NCBI GenBank assembly: GCA_963764235.1
Contig: CAVXRO010000014.1
Coordinates: 434,001-498,000, forward strand
Length of the DNA: 64,000 nucleotides
Reading direction: 5' to 3'
DNA from: DATFVA01 sp963764235
GTDB taxonomy: Bacteria; Bacteroidota; Ignavibacteria; Ignavibacteriales; Ignavibacteriaceae
Under the pieces are notes generated by a model. It worked only from the letters and a program-made list of their open reading frames with translations, had not been told where the DNA came from and did no database searches. Made by a program: the position numbers and the translations under genes. Each line of letters starts with the position of its first letter. Position 1 is the stretch's first letter. This document shows, piece by piece, positions 35,005 through 45,111 of the stretch.

Positions 35005-37128
35005 TTACTTCAACAGAACCATCTTCCTGACCATATTATAGTTTTCAGAGTTAATTCTGTATAAATATACTCCGGAACTCAGAGAACTTCCGTTGAAAGT
35101 AACCTGATGATTTCCGGAAGACTGAAATTGGTTAACCAGGGTCTGCACTTCCTGACCCAGCATATTGTAAACTTTAACTGTAACAAGTCCGCTATAAGGA
35201 ATCGAATATGAAATAATAGTACTGGGGTTGAAAGGATTTGGATAGTTCTGATTCAGATGATAGGCTGTCGGCTGAGAATTAGCTTCATCTTTTACATCTG
35301 TCGTAAACCCAACGATATCATTATTCTTCCTGGGTACCAGTTTATAATTGCTGAACGCATAGTATACAACGCCTGTAACAGATTCAAATGTAGAGCCCGT
35401 ACTTACGTAGGTCGGCAATGTGTCCTGGCCTGCGAACCACCAGTTATTGTAATCATGATTTCCATCCTCAAGGTCGATCCTGGTGTTTGAACCGCTGCCG
35501 TCGGCAACGAGTATATCCCCGAAATTCCTGTTTCCGCCGCTGCCTTCTTCGGGACCGGGATTACCATCCGCGTTTTCATCTGTAACCGTCAGATTAGAAT
35601 ATTTTACAAGAACGCCTTCCCATTGTTCAGCGTCTACAGTACCATTGGTTTTCCGATCAATGACAGAAGTCAGCAGATCTTCAGCAGTCGGCAACGCATT
35701 ACCGATTGAATTAACGGTAATATTTGAACTGGCGTCTATTCCGCCTACCTGTGTTAGACCGTTGCTTTCACTTACAGTGCCTGTAACAGTAACGTCATCG
35801 CCGCTGTTAAGATTAAGCACCTCAGTACCGTTTATCCTTACTCCGCTCCAGGGACCCTGTCCATCCTGGATATAAACCTGCGAACCAGTAAGAGTTCCGG
35901 TTTCATTTCCATTAATATCTGAGGTATCCGCAGTAACTACTCCGGTAACTGTTACATCATATCCGGAAAAACTGCTATATCCTCCGCCGAACGGACTAAA
36001 TTGAACATCCCTTATATTCAACGCTCTGTTTGGTAATACAAGGTAAAAGAACCTACTTCTTGCGGTATCAGCAGGATATACGCTTTGAAGTCCGGAATTA
36101 TCTTCTGCCCAGACAAAATAGCTTATGACGCAGGAGTCGTTCTGAGCAGGTAAAACGGCTTCCCAGGTATCTCCGCTCGAATTATTCAATGTTAGTTCAA
36201 CATCTGCTTCCGAGTTCTTCCTATAATATAATTTAGCTGAGGCAACAGATCCATCCGGATCAACGATTTGTGAGGAAATAGTAACTTGATCACCGTAACC
36301 GACATTCGCGGGATCACGCGTCAAATTCGAAATTGACGGAGAAAACGAGGCTACTGTTACGTCCCCCGGGTAAGCGGGGTTAATAAGATTCGCGTAAGTT
36401 GTATTGGGAACATTATCCCTGTTCTGTATATAACCAACAACCTTTCCAAGGATAGTTCCGGGAACGGGAACTGTGGCGTTTCTGAAATAGGATGATTGAT
36501 TTCCTGTAATTACCTGGGTATTATTCTGATCATAGATTATGTAAGAACCTGTACCAACACCGCCGCTTGTGGCTGTAACTGTGTCAACTTCAACAAACAT
36601 TGATTCCCATTTTGCACCTTTGCATAATCCCTGAAGGCTGCCGGTTTCAGCTAATGAATCCATGGTAAGATGTATCGGCTGCGGTCTCTGCATAAACCCA
36701 ACAACACCTGCGGCATCAAACTCTATCAAATCGAGTTCTGTTGTATTAAAATAAGGAACTACAACTCCCGTAACATTTACAACATATCCGGTATCAATCA
36801 GTCCAAACGCATTACCTGCGGGCATATTCGGATATCTTACAAGTATTCCAGCCCACTCTGTATCAGCTGTGTCCTGAAGAATCAATGCAGGAGCACCTGC
36901 GATTAGTGTTGTACCGCTGTCAGGATTTGCATCTCTGTAGGGAGCAACCATTACAACTCCAGTTACATTTACTGTATCACCGGCCAGTTGAGATTGTATT
37001 TCACAACCTGAGCTCACAGAATCCGGGTTTATATACTGAATATCTCTGATCGTTACGTGCGGATAATTCTGCGCAAATGCCGTCACAGAAATTACCATTA
37101 GAAAAAGAAAAAGTAACATTTTTTTCAT
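35005..37128 (-). CDS. Secreted OB-fold / Ig-like protein with T9SS sorting domain
   Basis: The 707-residue protein has a signal peptide (MLLFLFLMVISVTAFAQ). At least two OB-fold-like segments are visible (AGDTVNVTGVVMVAPYRD near 45; DVTVTGTVSESNGLTQVGG near 445), with an Ig-like domain between them near 265-350 (YGDQVTISSQIVDPDGSVAS). It ends in a C-terminal type A sorting domain (LNQNYPNPFNPSTIISYSIP, final RKMVLLK). There is no catalytic motif I can name. The OB-fold segments resemble those of the PLD-like protein 6.6 kb downstream. Ribosome-binding site GAGGTG is well placed. It follows the frameshifted secreted gene by 11 bases and ends at a long terminator. Confidence 0.85.
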   Translation of the reverse strand: MKKMLLFLFLMVISVTAFAQNYPHVTIRDIQYINPDSVSSGCEIQSQLAGDTVNVTGVVMVAPYRDANPDSGTTLIAGAPALILQDTADTEWAGILVRYPNMPAGNAFGLIDTGYVVNVTGVVVPYFNTTELDLIEFDAAGVVGFMQRPQPIHLTMDSLAETGSLQGLCKGAKWESMFVEVDTVTATSGGVGTGSYIIYDQNNTQVITGNQSSYFRNATVPVPGTILGKVVGYIQNRDNVPNTTYANLINPAYPGDVTVASFSPSISNLTRDPANVGYGDQVTISSQIVDPDGSVASAKLYYRKNSEADVELTLNNSSGDTWEAVLPAQNDSCVISYFVWAEDNSGLQSVYPADTARSRFFYLVLPNRALNIRDVQFSPFGGGYSSFSGYDVTVTGVVTADTSDINGNETGTLTGSQVYIQDGQGPWSGVRINGTEVLNLNSGDDVTVTGTVSESNGLTQVGGIDASSNITVNSIGNALPTAEDLLTSVIDRKTNGTVDAEQWEGVLVKYSNLTVTDENADGNPGPEEGSGGNRNFGDILVADGSGSNTRIDLEDGNHDYNNWWFAGQDTLPTYVSTGSTFESVTGVVYYAFSNYKLVPRKNNDIVGFTTDVKDEANSQPTAYHLNQNYPNPFNPSTIISYSIPYSGLVTVKVYNMLGQEVQTLVNQFQSSGNHQVTFNGSSLSSGVYLYRINSENYNMVRKMVLLK

Positions 37129-37139
37129 AGCACACCTCG

Positions 37140-39252
37140 TTATTTAACAATTAAAAATTTGCCTAGTTTGATGTCTCCGTTTGATAAGTCCTTTACGGAG
37201 AACAGATAAAGTCCGGTTGCAATTGCCTGATCATGATCCGTAATTAAATCCCATGGTTCTTCACCGCCCGATAAAACCTGTGTACCGTCGCTTGAATACT
37301 GCTGGAACCATCTTAAATCAGAACCATTACTGTTTCTATCGTGATGAATTCTTTTAACAACATCACCTGACAATGTATAAATGGTAATTTCACAAGTCTC
37401 GGGCAGATTATAGAAATAAATTTTTCTCAATCGTTCAGAAGATCCGTCCCAGTATGCATTGCTGTAATAAGGATTAGGATACACTCCCACCTGTACATCT
37501 GTCCTACTTGATGGCAAAGTACCGGGAACTACCTTTTTTAAGCTTGCCAGGGCACCTGATTCCAGGCTCTCCAGATTATTTGCAGGATCACCTTTGTCGA
37601 ATGCAGTTACTGAAAATAGATACTGCCATCCGTTCAGCAGATGATCTATTTCGAATTTGTAATTGTAGCTGTTAGGATCACCCTGAAAACTCACGGGAGA
37701 AGGAAGTTCCACTGCAGAAAAACCAGTATTAAAGCCATACGAATCCCCTGTGCTGTCAAACTCAGCCATCAATATTAACGACTGATAAATGTCTTGTTTC
37801 CCGGATAATTCGAAACCCGGCTCCGTACGGTAAAGTCTGTAACCTTCAAAATCTTTTTTCGCGGAAATAGGATCAACTGAGTTCTGAGATCTGTTATCCC
37901 AGTAAATGGTTACTTTCTGATTCTCCGGAACAACCTTTACGTTTGGATAAATCGGCGGTGCAGGCAGAATGTATCTTGTGATTTTTCCATTCCCGTCCAG
38001 GTCTTCTCCCGAGTCCAGTACTCCGTTACGGTTTCTGTCTTCCCCAAAGTACGCCCGCAGGGCCCAGCTGGCATTCGAATAAAGGTTGGTTTTCTGTTCT
38101 TCAGTATCATAAGATGCAGGATCATTTCCATATTTGTTAGCACAAACAACAGCAAACACCACATTTATTGAATCTCCGGGGGCTATATTTTTATAGGGTC
38201 CTGAGGTGATGAGAACCGAGCGGTTAGAAGGCGATTTGAGAGTGGATGGATTTATCCCGTCCTTAAACCTGTTATTGCCTCCGAAATATCCCTGCATTTT
38301 TCTATAACGTTCAATGTCATCCTGCGGTGAAAAGAAGTTGGGATCATCAGTGTTCCTGAACTGCCAACTGACAAAATTAACAGAAGGTAAATTGGTTCCG
38401 CCTACATTTATTGTACTATCGAGTAAGGGAGTAGAGCCCAGGAGTTGAATGCCCACATAGCTGTCGGTAAATCCCACGTCACCTGTCGCATCAAATTCAT
38501 AAGCAATTCTCATTGAATCACTGTATCCGTCCCCTCCTTTATTATAGAAACTCGCACCACCGGGAGGAGTGATCTTCGTATTCCTTACTACAGCATCTGT
38601 CCACAAACCTACATAAACACTATCTATATATTTATTAGTTACGTTCTTTAATGTATAGTTAATGATAACGAAGAAATCGGCGAAAGGAAAATTCCATGCA
38701 TAACTTTCCTGGTGAATTACCAGTCCAAGCGGATACATGGCCTTCTATCACTTCCCCATTGAGCAGTGTTGTATTTGTATCGGTGTAATCACACACAAAA
38801 TCCTGGTGAGAAACGGCATGCGGATCATAATACCTTGAGTCGGATAATGACGATCTTTCCAGCATCATACTTCCAGAAGCGTTAGTAAATTCAAATCCTC
38901 CGCCTCTGGCAGAAACAGATGAAGCATCAACAGCACCTGTAGTCACAAACGGTCCCTGCCTGTTGGTCCCGGTTGAATCAATACTGGTATAGCCTCCAAC
39001 CCATAAGCCGCCATCGAAGATATGTTCTATCCCACTGCCCAGGGGATATTCACAGCTTGGCTGTTCCGGCCATAGTGCAAAACCATGTCCGTAGGTACCA
39101 AAATTTGTAATTGTTAAACCAATGTTGCCTACATTTGTATAATGATCTTTATCGTCGTCTAAGACCTTATTAAATTTCTTATCATCTCCCCCGTTGTATG
39201 TGAAGGCACAGAAAAGCAGGATTGTGGAAACAAACAGTAATTTATATTTCAT
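37140..39252 (-). CDS. Large secreted protein with C-terminal sorting-type domain, one frameshift in this sequence
   Basis: Two frames join into one protein of about 703 residues. The N-terminal part (from 39252) has a signal peptide (KLLFVSTILLFCAFTYNGG) and ends near EVIEGH. The second frame continues with PLGLVIHQESYAWNFPFADF. The total is 2113 bases, 704 codons plus one, so one extra base near 38735-38745 explains the break. The C-terminal region has a FlgD-like Ig fold (ITIYTLSGDVVKRIHHDRN) and ends in GLYLFSVKDLSNGDIKLGKF, similar to T9SS sorting ends. EDRNRNGVLDSGEDLDGNGK looks like a calcium-binding dockerin-type or thrombospondin-3-type loop. Function unknown; probably surface-exposed. 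First gene of its transcription unit. Confidence 0.78.
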
Positions 39253-39311
39253 CTACAAAATTTTATTTAAGGAAATAATACAAGAAGGATCTTGCGGATC
39301 TATATGTATTT

Positions 39312-39319
39312 CAAAATTA
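39312..39319 (-). promoter_or_regulatory. Possible -7 element for the 39.3 kb secreted-protein gene
   Basis: TAATTTTG on the minus strand matches the TAnnTTTG element 60 bases before the ATG. The -33 position does not match well. The rest of the 237-base gap to lipA holds nothing recognisable. Confidence 0.35.
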
Positions 39320-39489
39320 CGAGCCAAAAATAAAGAGTTTCAGGTTAGGAACAAATACAAAATCGGGTTCTTACATTATTTTATTGTTAATTGGCAGGAA
39401 AACGGCAGGAAAAATTTTTACCCATCTTAAATAAACGTGCATTCCTTTTAATTTAAGTGATGCTGGCCTAAACAATAAGTAAATGATAA

Positions 39490-40401
39490 TCAAAACAGTG
39501 CGCGTGCATGTTTGTCAGCATGGTATGAGCTTCTCACAAGGGGTGACGATTCAACAATCTTAAAGCCTATCTTAAGACCTTCTTCTTTGTACACGCTGAA
39601 TTCCGCAGGAGTGACAAACCTGTCTACCGGTAAATGATTTTTTGTAGGCTGAAGGTACTGCCCAATCGTCAGGATGTCACAGCCGTGTTCAACAAGATCT
39701 TTCATCAAATCGAGCACTTCATCCGTCCTCTCTCCTATTCCAACCATAATTCCGCTTTTGGTTTTTAATCCTTTTTCCTTAAACCATTTTATGAGGCTTA
39801 GACTTCTTTCATATTTCGCCTGGGGCCTTACAACAGGATAAAGCCTTGGAACTGTCTCAAGGTTGTGGTTTAATATATCCGGCGGGTTCTGCATGATAAT
39901 CTCAAATGCATCAACTACACCTCGGAAATCTGGAATAAGAATCTCAACAGTAGTATCATACATTTCCTCATTTATCAGCCTTACGCAATCCTTAAAGATT
40001 GAGGCTCCTCCGTCTTTCAGCTCATCCCTGTTAACTGAGGTTATAACAACATGCCTTAAACCAAGTTCTTTAACGGAATCAACGACTCTCCTTGGTTCAT
40101 TCAAATCCAGTTCAGCAGGCATACCGACTTTAACATTGCAGAATCCACAGCTCCGGGTGCATGTATCTCCCAATATCATAAACGTCGCACTTTTATTATT
40201 CCAGCACTCAGCCATGTTGGGACAGCGTGCCTCTTCACAAACTGTGTGCAGATGCTGCTTTCTCATCAAAGTTCTTACATTGCTGTAATTTTCTCCGGTA
40301 GGGAGTTTAACCTTCAGCCATTCGGGTCTTTTCCCGGGTGATTGTTTTTCCTGTTCCAGCTTTTCTTTCGCTGCTCTCTGATATGCGTTTATTGTTCTCA
40401 T
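39490..40401 (-). CDS. lipA: Lipoyl synthase
   Basis: LipA is a radical-SAM enzyme that inserts two sulfurs into protein-bound octanoyl groups. Both cluster motifs are present in the 303 residues: the auxiliary-cluster cysteines in CEEARCPNMAECW and the radical-SAM CTRSCGFCNV. The C-terminal serine of the RSSY motif, which ligates the auxiliary cluster, is in PLVRSSYHAD. It is last in a run with lpd, lipB, E1 and E2, 15 bases after E2. Confidence 0.96.
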   Translation of the reverse strand: MRTINAYQRAAKEKLEQEKQSPGKRPEWLKVKLPTGENYSNVRTLMRKQHLHTVCEEARCPNMAECWNNKSATFMILGDTCTRSCGFCNVKVGMPAELDLNEPRRVVDSVKELGLRHVVITSVNRDELKDGGASIFKDCVRLINEEMYDTTVEILIPDFRGVVDAFEIIMQNPPDILNHNLETVPRLYPVVRPQAKYERSLSLIKWFKEKGLKTKSGIMVGIGERTDEVLDLMKDLVEHGCDILTIGQYLQPTKNHLPVDRFVTPAEFSVYKEEGLKIGFKIVESSPLVRSSYHADKHARALF

Positions 40402-40416
40402 TAATCTGTTTCTGTT

Positions 40417-42195
40417 TTACATTGTCGACGGATCAAAACTTTCCAGTGTATCTTTTATAAACTTCAGGAATTTTCCGCCGAGCATTCCGTCAATTAGCCT
40501 GTGATCATGTGCAAGCGTTAATGCCATTATCGGTTTAATAGCAATTGTATCTGCACCGTCAACTTCAATTACTACCGGTTTCTTTGCAATGGTGCCAACA
40601 CCGAGAATTGCAACTTCCGGCTGATTTATAATCGGCGTCCCAAATATAGCACCGAAGACACCATAATTAGTAATAGTGAAAGTTCCTCCCGTTATATCAT
40701 CGGGAGTAAGTTTTTTGTTCCTTGCCCTTGATGCAACATCATTTATTGCTTTTGCAAGTCCCGTTATATTTCTTTCATCAGCCGATTTAATGTTAGGTAC
40801 AATTAGTCCCGTGGGTTCAACAGCCACAGCTATTCCCAGGTTTATAAATCTTTTCTGCAATATTGTTGTTCCGTCAATAGTTGAATTGACCAGCGGGAAT
40901 TCTTTTAATGCTTTTACTGAAGCATTGGCGATAAATGCCATATATGTCAGCTTTACGCCCTCCCTCTGCAGGTATTCATCCTTATTCTTTTGTATGAAGT
41001 TATGAATACGCGTCATATCAACTTCCAGCATGGTGGTAACATGAACAGAGGTATCGCGGCTGTTCACCATATGCTGCATAATCTTCTGACGTATATTATC
41101 CATCGGAATACGCTCGATATCTCCCGAAACCTGTCCCGTAAACGAAGGCTGTGTCTGCACCGCAGGTTTAGATTTTTCTTTTTCAGCTGGCTGTGCCTTT
41201 GGAGCCTGAGGTTTAGCCGGAGCAGCTTTTGTTTCACCTCTTGATTCGAGATAAGTAAGTACATCTTTTTTTGTCAGACGTCCCTCCAGTCCTGTTCCCT
41301 TAATCCGTGAAAGTTCATCGAAGCTGACATTTTCTTTCCTGGCTATATTAAGCACGAGCGGTGAATAAAATCCGCTGTTCTCCCCCTCAACCGATTCTGC
41401 CTTTTGACCGGTGCCGCCGGAAAATGCTTCGTGCATCTGTTTAGGTACTTCCTGCTTCTGCTGAGCAGGGGTCTGTGCGGCCGGCTGTTCCTGTGCAGGT
41501 TTTTCTGCTTTTGCAACCGCAGGTTTTTCTTCTTTCCCGGGCTGAGCAGGTGCGTCTTCACCGGTTGAGATTCTCGCAACTATTGTCCCGACCTCAACAG
41601 TTTCCTGTTCGGCAACCAGTATCTCAGCCATTGTACCGTCAGCCGGGGAAGGAACTTCAGTATCGACTTTATCGGTACTTATTTCGAAAATCGTTTCATC
41701 TTTCGCAACCTTCTCACCTACCTTCTTATGCCATTTTAATATCGTACCCTCCATAACCGACTCACCCATTTTTGGCATAGTGATATCAATTATTTCCCCT
41801 GAACTTTCAGAAACTGCCGCGGAAGTTTCTTTAACCTCAGATTCTTTTTTCTCCGTTTCCTCACGAATCTCTTCTTCTTCTTTAGTTTCTGATTTATCTT
41901 CTGAAACTTCAACCTTTCCTGGTGCTTCCTCCTTAGCAGGAGCTTCTGTTCCGGCTGATTCACCGTTTTCACTTATGACGGCAACGACAGTACCCACTTC
42001 CACCGTTTCGCCTTCAGGAACCTTTATCTGCTGAAGAACACCGTCGGCAGGAGAAGGTATTTCAGTATCGACTTTATCGGTACTTATCTCAAAGATTATC
42101 TCATCCCTCTCTACTTTATCGCCTTCCTGTTTATGCCATTTTATAATGGTACCTTCGCTTACGCTTTCACCCATTTTAGGCATTACGATTTCCAT
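40417..42195 (-). CDS. 2-oxoacid dehydrogenase E2, dihydrolipoamide acyltransferase with two lipoyl domains
   Basis: The 592-residue protein has two N-terminal lipoyl domains (about 1-75 and 137-212), each with the lipoylated lysine in FEISTDKVDTE. It then has Ala/Pro/Lys-rich linkers, a peripheral-subunit-binding domain (VLNIARKENVSFDELSRIKG, about 280-320) and the C-terminal acyltransferase domain with the catalytic DHRLIDG motif. The two lipoyl domains are near-identical in part at the DNA level. The upstream E1 looks branched-chain-like, so a branched-chain 2-oxoacid dehydrogenase is favoured over the pyruvate or 2-oxoglutarate enzymes, but sequence alone does not settle it. Confidence 0.93.
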   Translation of the reverse strand: MEIVMPKMGESVSEGTIIKWHKQEGDKVERDEIIFEISTDKVDTEIPSPADGVLQQIKVPEGETVEVGTVVAVISENGESAGTEAPAKEEAPGKVEVSEDKSETKEEEEIREETEKKESEVKETSAAVSESSGEIIDITMPKMGESVMEGTILKWHKKVGEKVAKDETIFEISTDKVDTEVPSPADGTMAEILVAEQETVEVGTIVARISTGEDAPAQPGKEEKPAVAKAEKPAQEQPAAQTPAQQKQEVPKQMHEAFSGGTGQKAESVEGENSGFYSPLVLNIARKENVSFDELSRIKGTGLEGRLTKKDVLTYLESRGETKAAPAKPQAPKAQPAEKEKSKPAVQTQPSFTGQVSGDIERIPMDNIRQKIMQHMVNSRDTSVHVTTMLEVDMTRIHNFIQKNKDEYLQREGVKLTYMAFIANASVKALKEFPLVNSTIDGTTILQKRFINLGIAVAVEPTGLIVPNIKSADERNITGLAKAINDVASRARNKKLTPDDITGGTFTITNYGVFGAIFGTPIINQPEVAILGVGTIAKKPVVIEVDGADTIAIKPIMALTLAHDHRLIDGMLGGKFLKFIKDTLESFDPSTM

Positions 42196-42217
42196 CTTAA
42201 AACTCCTGGTTTTCTTT

Positions 42218-43174
42218 TTAAAATTCTAATAATTCTTTAATACCGCTGTAAACCCTGTTACGGTTAGGCAGTATTTCGTTCTCGAGTATCGGTGAATAAG
42301 GAATATGTGAATCCAATGCTGCAACCCTTCTGACCGGCCCATCGAGGTGCTGGAAGCAGTTATCTGCTATCCGTGACGCAATCTCGGCACCAAAGCCTCC
42401 GGTCAAGGTATCCTCGTGAATCACAATAGCTTTATTTGTCTTCTTAACTGAATTATATATTGTTTCCTCATCAAGAGGTATGATCGTACGCAGGTCGATT
42501 ACCTCAACAGAATAACCTTCATCCTCCAGCTTTTTAGCGGCAAGCACCGAATCCCAAAGAGATACTCCATACGAAATCACAGTGGCATCTGTACCTTCTC
42601 TTACTACTTTGGCCTTGCCGAATGGGACAAGATAATCAGCGTCGGGCTCCGGCGACATAGCAGAACTCTGCCTATATAATCCTTTATGTTCGCAGAAAAG
42701 CACCGGATCATTTAATCTGACTGCTGTTTTCATTAATCCTTTTGCGTCTGCCGCATTGGATGGAAAAGCTATGTATATTCCAGGAATGTGGGCAAAGATA
42801 GATTCGATATTCTGGCTGTGGTATAATCCACCGTGGATATATCCGCCGACAGCAACACGTACGACTACAGGAGCCGACCATGTATTATGTGTACGGTATC
42901 TCATTGTTGCCAGTTCGTTTTTCATCTGCATAAAAGCAGGCCAGATATAGTCACCGAACTGAATCTCAACCACAGGTTTAAGTCCTGTTACTGCCATACC
43001 GATTGCCACACCCATAATACTTGCTTCGGCAAGAGGCGAATTGAAAACCCTGTCAAAACCAAACGTATTTGATAATCCTTTAGTAACAGTAAACACACCG
43101 CCTTTATTATCGGCGATATCCTCACCAAACATATATATCCTGTCATCCCTCTTCATCTCCTCCATCAGGGGCAT
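42218..43174 (-). CDS. 2-oxoacid dehydrogenase E1, beta half (probably the C-terminal part of a fused E1)
   Basis: This half carries the pyrimidine-binding and transketolase C-terminal domains: FGEDIADNKGGVFTVTKGLS, EASIMGVAIGMAVTGLKPVV, and IVIHEDTLTGGFGAEIASRI. As a free protein it would start at the ATG at 43174 (MPLMEEMKRDD), but it would then lack the first conserved strand. That strand, KVVMVDALNHA, lies in the other frame at the end of the alpha half. Removing one base from the GGGG run at 43168-43171 gives a continuous NHALMEEMKRDD and a 712-residue alpha-beta fusion, a form known in Bacteroidota relatives. Confidence 0.9.
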   Translation of the reverse strand: MPLMEEMKRDDRIYMFGEDIADNKGGVFTVTKGLSNTFGFDRVFNSPLAEASIMGVAIGMAVTGLKPVVEIQFGDYIWPAFMQMKNELATMRYRTHNTWSAPVVVRVAVGGYIHGGLYHSQNIESIFAHIPGIYIAFPSNAADAKGLMKTAVRLNDPVLFCEHKGLYRQSSAMSPEPDADYLVPFGKAKVVREGTDATVISYGVSLWDSVLAAKKLEDEGYSVEVIDLRTIIPLDEETIYNSVKKTNKAIVIHEDTLTGGFGAEIASRIADNCFQHLDGPVRRVAALDSHIPYSPILENEILPNRNRVYSGIKELLEF

Positions 43175-44357
43175 GATTGAGTGCATCAACCATAACGACC
43201 TTATTGCCGGAAGGCGTATTCTTCTCATATTCTAGTTCATTTTTTAATCCGCTTTCATCAAAGATATACTGTGTTGCCGTTTCAGCTTTAGGATCTGATG
43301 CTTTTAATGCCTTATCAGCGGCATCATTAACCTCTTTTTCAACATCCTTCTTCAGCTTCTGATATTCATCATCAGTTATAAGCCTCATAGATGTAAGTTT
43401 CTTAACGAATAACCTGATCGGATCTTTCTGAAGATCCTTTTCAAGGTCCTCAGGGGACCGGTATTTTTTCTGATCATCAGATGATGAATGAGATAAAAGT
43501 CTTACAACCTCCGCCTCTATCAGTGCGGGACCCTTACCGCTCTTTATATATTCAATTGCTTCTGCAACTTTGTCAACACATTCAAAATAATCGGTTCCGT
43601 CTACCTTGACCCGGTACAGGTTCGCAAATCCTGCCATCATTTCAGATACAGAGGCCCCTCTGCCTCCGCTTTGAAGATAAACAGGAACTGAGATGGCGTA
43701 TTTATTATTTTCTATTACAAATAGTACTGGAAGTTTTTCCCTGCTTGCCCAGTTTACCGCTTCGTGAAATTCACCCTGGCTTGAAGTACCCTCGCCGCTG
43801 CTTACATAAGCAATGTTCCTTTCACCCTTTCTGACCTGAGCTAAAGCTGCTCCTACTGCCTGCAGAAACTGGGTGCCGGTAGGACTCGATTGTCCCGGAA
43901 GATTAATATCCGGATGACCCCAGTGGCAGGGAAGCTGTCTTCCTCCGCTTGACGGATCATCATTTTTTGCAAAGCTTTGAAGGAAAAAATCGTAAGGTTT
44001 AACGCCAATCGATAAACTAAGCGCAAGATCGCGATAATATGGAAAAAACCAGTCCTTCTTAGGGTTAAGAGCCAGACCTGCCGCAACCTGTATAGCTTCA
44101 TGTCCCGATCCGGCGATATGAAAGAATGTCCTACCCTGCCTAAGAAGATTCATTGCCTTAGTATCAATAGTTCGTCCAAGCTGCATTAAACGAAGAGCTT
44201 TAAGTGCTTCTTCTTTAAATACTTGTGTTGTTTTAGTAGAACCGGTATCTATACCATTCCGACCCTTTCCATTTGAGCGGTTTTCCTTGTCGGTACTATT
44301 CTTTTTTGTTCTTTTCCTGGTTGCAGAGTCATTCTTATTTGAGTTTCTCTTAGCCAT
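43143..44357 (-). CDS. 2-oxoacid dehydrogenase E1, alpha half (probably the N-terminal part of a fused E1)
   Basis: E1 decarboxylates a 2-oxoacid with thiamine diphosphate. After a basic, Lys/Asn/Thr-rich and probably disordered stretch of about 45 residues come GSGHEAIQVAAGLAL, the cofactor-binding motif SSGEGTSSQGEFHEAVNWAS with IENNKYAISVP, and the phosphorylation-loop-like SHSSSDDQKKYRSPEDL. The last resembles the loop of branched-chain dehydrogenases. The frame ends in KVVMVDALNHAPDGGDEEG; the first 11 of these residues belong to the beta domain (see the beta half). lipB ends ten bases upstream. Confidence 0.92.
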   Translation of the reverse strand: MAKRNSNKNDSATRKRTKKNSTDKENRSNGKGRNGIDTGSTKTTQVFKEEALKALRLMQLGRTIDTKAMNLLRQGRTFFHIAGSGHEAIQVAAGLALNPKKDWFFPYYRDLALSLSIGVKPYDFFLQSFAKNDDPSSGGRQLPCHWGHPDINLPGQSSPTGTQFLQAVGAALAQVRKGERNIAYVSSGEGTSSQGEFHEAVNWASREKLPVLFVIENNKYAISVPVYLQSGGRGASVSEMMAGFANLYRVKVDGTDYFECVDKVAEAIEYIKSGKGPALIEAEVVRLLSHSSSDDQKKYRSPEDLEKDLQKDPIRLFVKKLTSMRLITDDEYQKLKKDVEKEVNDAADKALKASDPKAETATQYIFDESGLKNELEYEKNTPSGNKVVMVDALNHAPDGGDEEG

Positions 44358-44367
44358 TACAAACCTT

Positions 44368-45075
44368 TCACTTAACTGTAGATAAATTAACAGAAAATAT
44401 TTCTTCTTTTGTTACCTGTGTGAAATCATTATAACCGAATATTCCGGCAAAACTCTTTACTATTTTTGATTTTACTTCATCTATCGGTACATCACTTTTA
44501 ATCTCTCTTTTTATGGAAGTGACATCCTTATCAGATATCCCGCAAGGGATGATCCCGGAAAAAAATGACAAATCCGTTTTCACATTAAAAGCAAATCCGT
44601 GCATTGTAATCCAGCGGCTCACTTTAATACCTATAGCAGCGATCTTCCTGTCCTCAACCCATACACCTGTATAATCTGGCACCCTTTCACCCGTTATTCT
44701 ATAAGAGGAGCATGTTTGAATAATCGTCTCCTCCAGTGCACGAAGGTATTTATGAGTATCCTGTTTCCAGTCGGATAAATTTATTATCGGATAACCGACT
44801 ATCTGTCCCGGTCCATGATAAGTTATATCCCCTCCTCTGTCGATATCATACACAGAGATCTTGTTTGAAGAAAGATATTCCTCCGAACCGACCAGGTTAT
44901 TATGATCCGCTGTCTTTCCAAACGTATAAGTGTTGGGATGTTCGAGCAGATAAATTACATCAGGTATCTTATTCCGAACCCTTAATTCAAAAGTTTCTCT
45001 TTGCAGATCCCATGCTTCCTTGTAATCAATGAATCCCAGATCGCAGTAATATAATTTCCTATTCTCATTCATCAT
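44368..45075 (-). CDS. lipB: Octanoyltransferase (lipoate biosynthesis)
   Basis: LipB transfers octanoyl groups from acyl carrier protein to lipoyl domains; LipA then adds sulfur. The 235-residue protein has the family signature RGGDITYHGPGQIVGYPI, the catalytic lysine in IAAIGIKVSRWITMHGFAFN and the acyl-binding cysteine in GIIPCGISDKDVTS. It lies between lpd and E1, so cofactor and enzyme are made together. Confidence 0.96.
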   Translation of the reverse strand: MMNENRKLYYCDLGFIDYKEAWDLQRETFELRVRNKIPDVIYLLEHPNTYTFGKTADHNNLVGSEEYLSSNKISVYDIDRGGDITYHGPGQIVGYPIINLSDWKQDTHKYLRALEETIIQTCSSYRITGERVPDYTGVWVEDRKIAAIGIKVSRWITMHGFAFNVKTDLSFFSGIIPCGISDKDVTSIKREIKSDVPIDEVKSKIVKSFAGIFGYNDFTQVTKEEIFSVNLSTVK

Positions 45076-45084
45076 TCGACCATG

Positions 45085-45111
45085 TCAATTTTCATTCTTC
45101 AATTTTCAATA
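45085..45111 (-). repeat. 27-nt dispersed repeat, copy 2, directly after the lpd stop
   Basis: This copy matches 24059-24085 at 25 of 27 positions and abuts the lpd stop codon, filling most of the 36-base gap before lipB. Confidence 0.7.

Noticed and set aside
35005..39252. Integrated mobile element around the large secreted genes
   Set aside because: No transposase, integrase, tRNA target or flanking direct repeats are present, and codon use looks like the neighbours.
41475..41756. Antisense frames over the E2 linker
   Set aside because: Low-complexity linker DNA yields open frames on both strands; only E2 shows domain structure.
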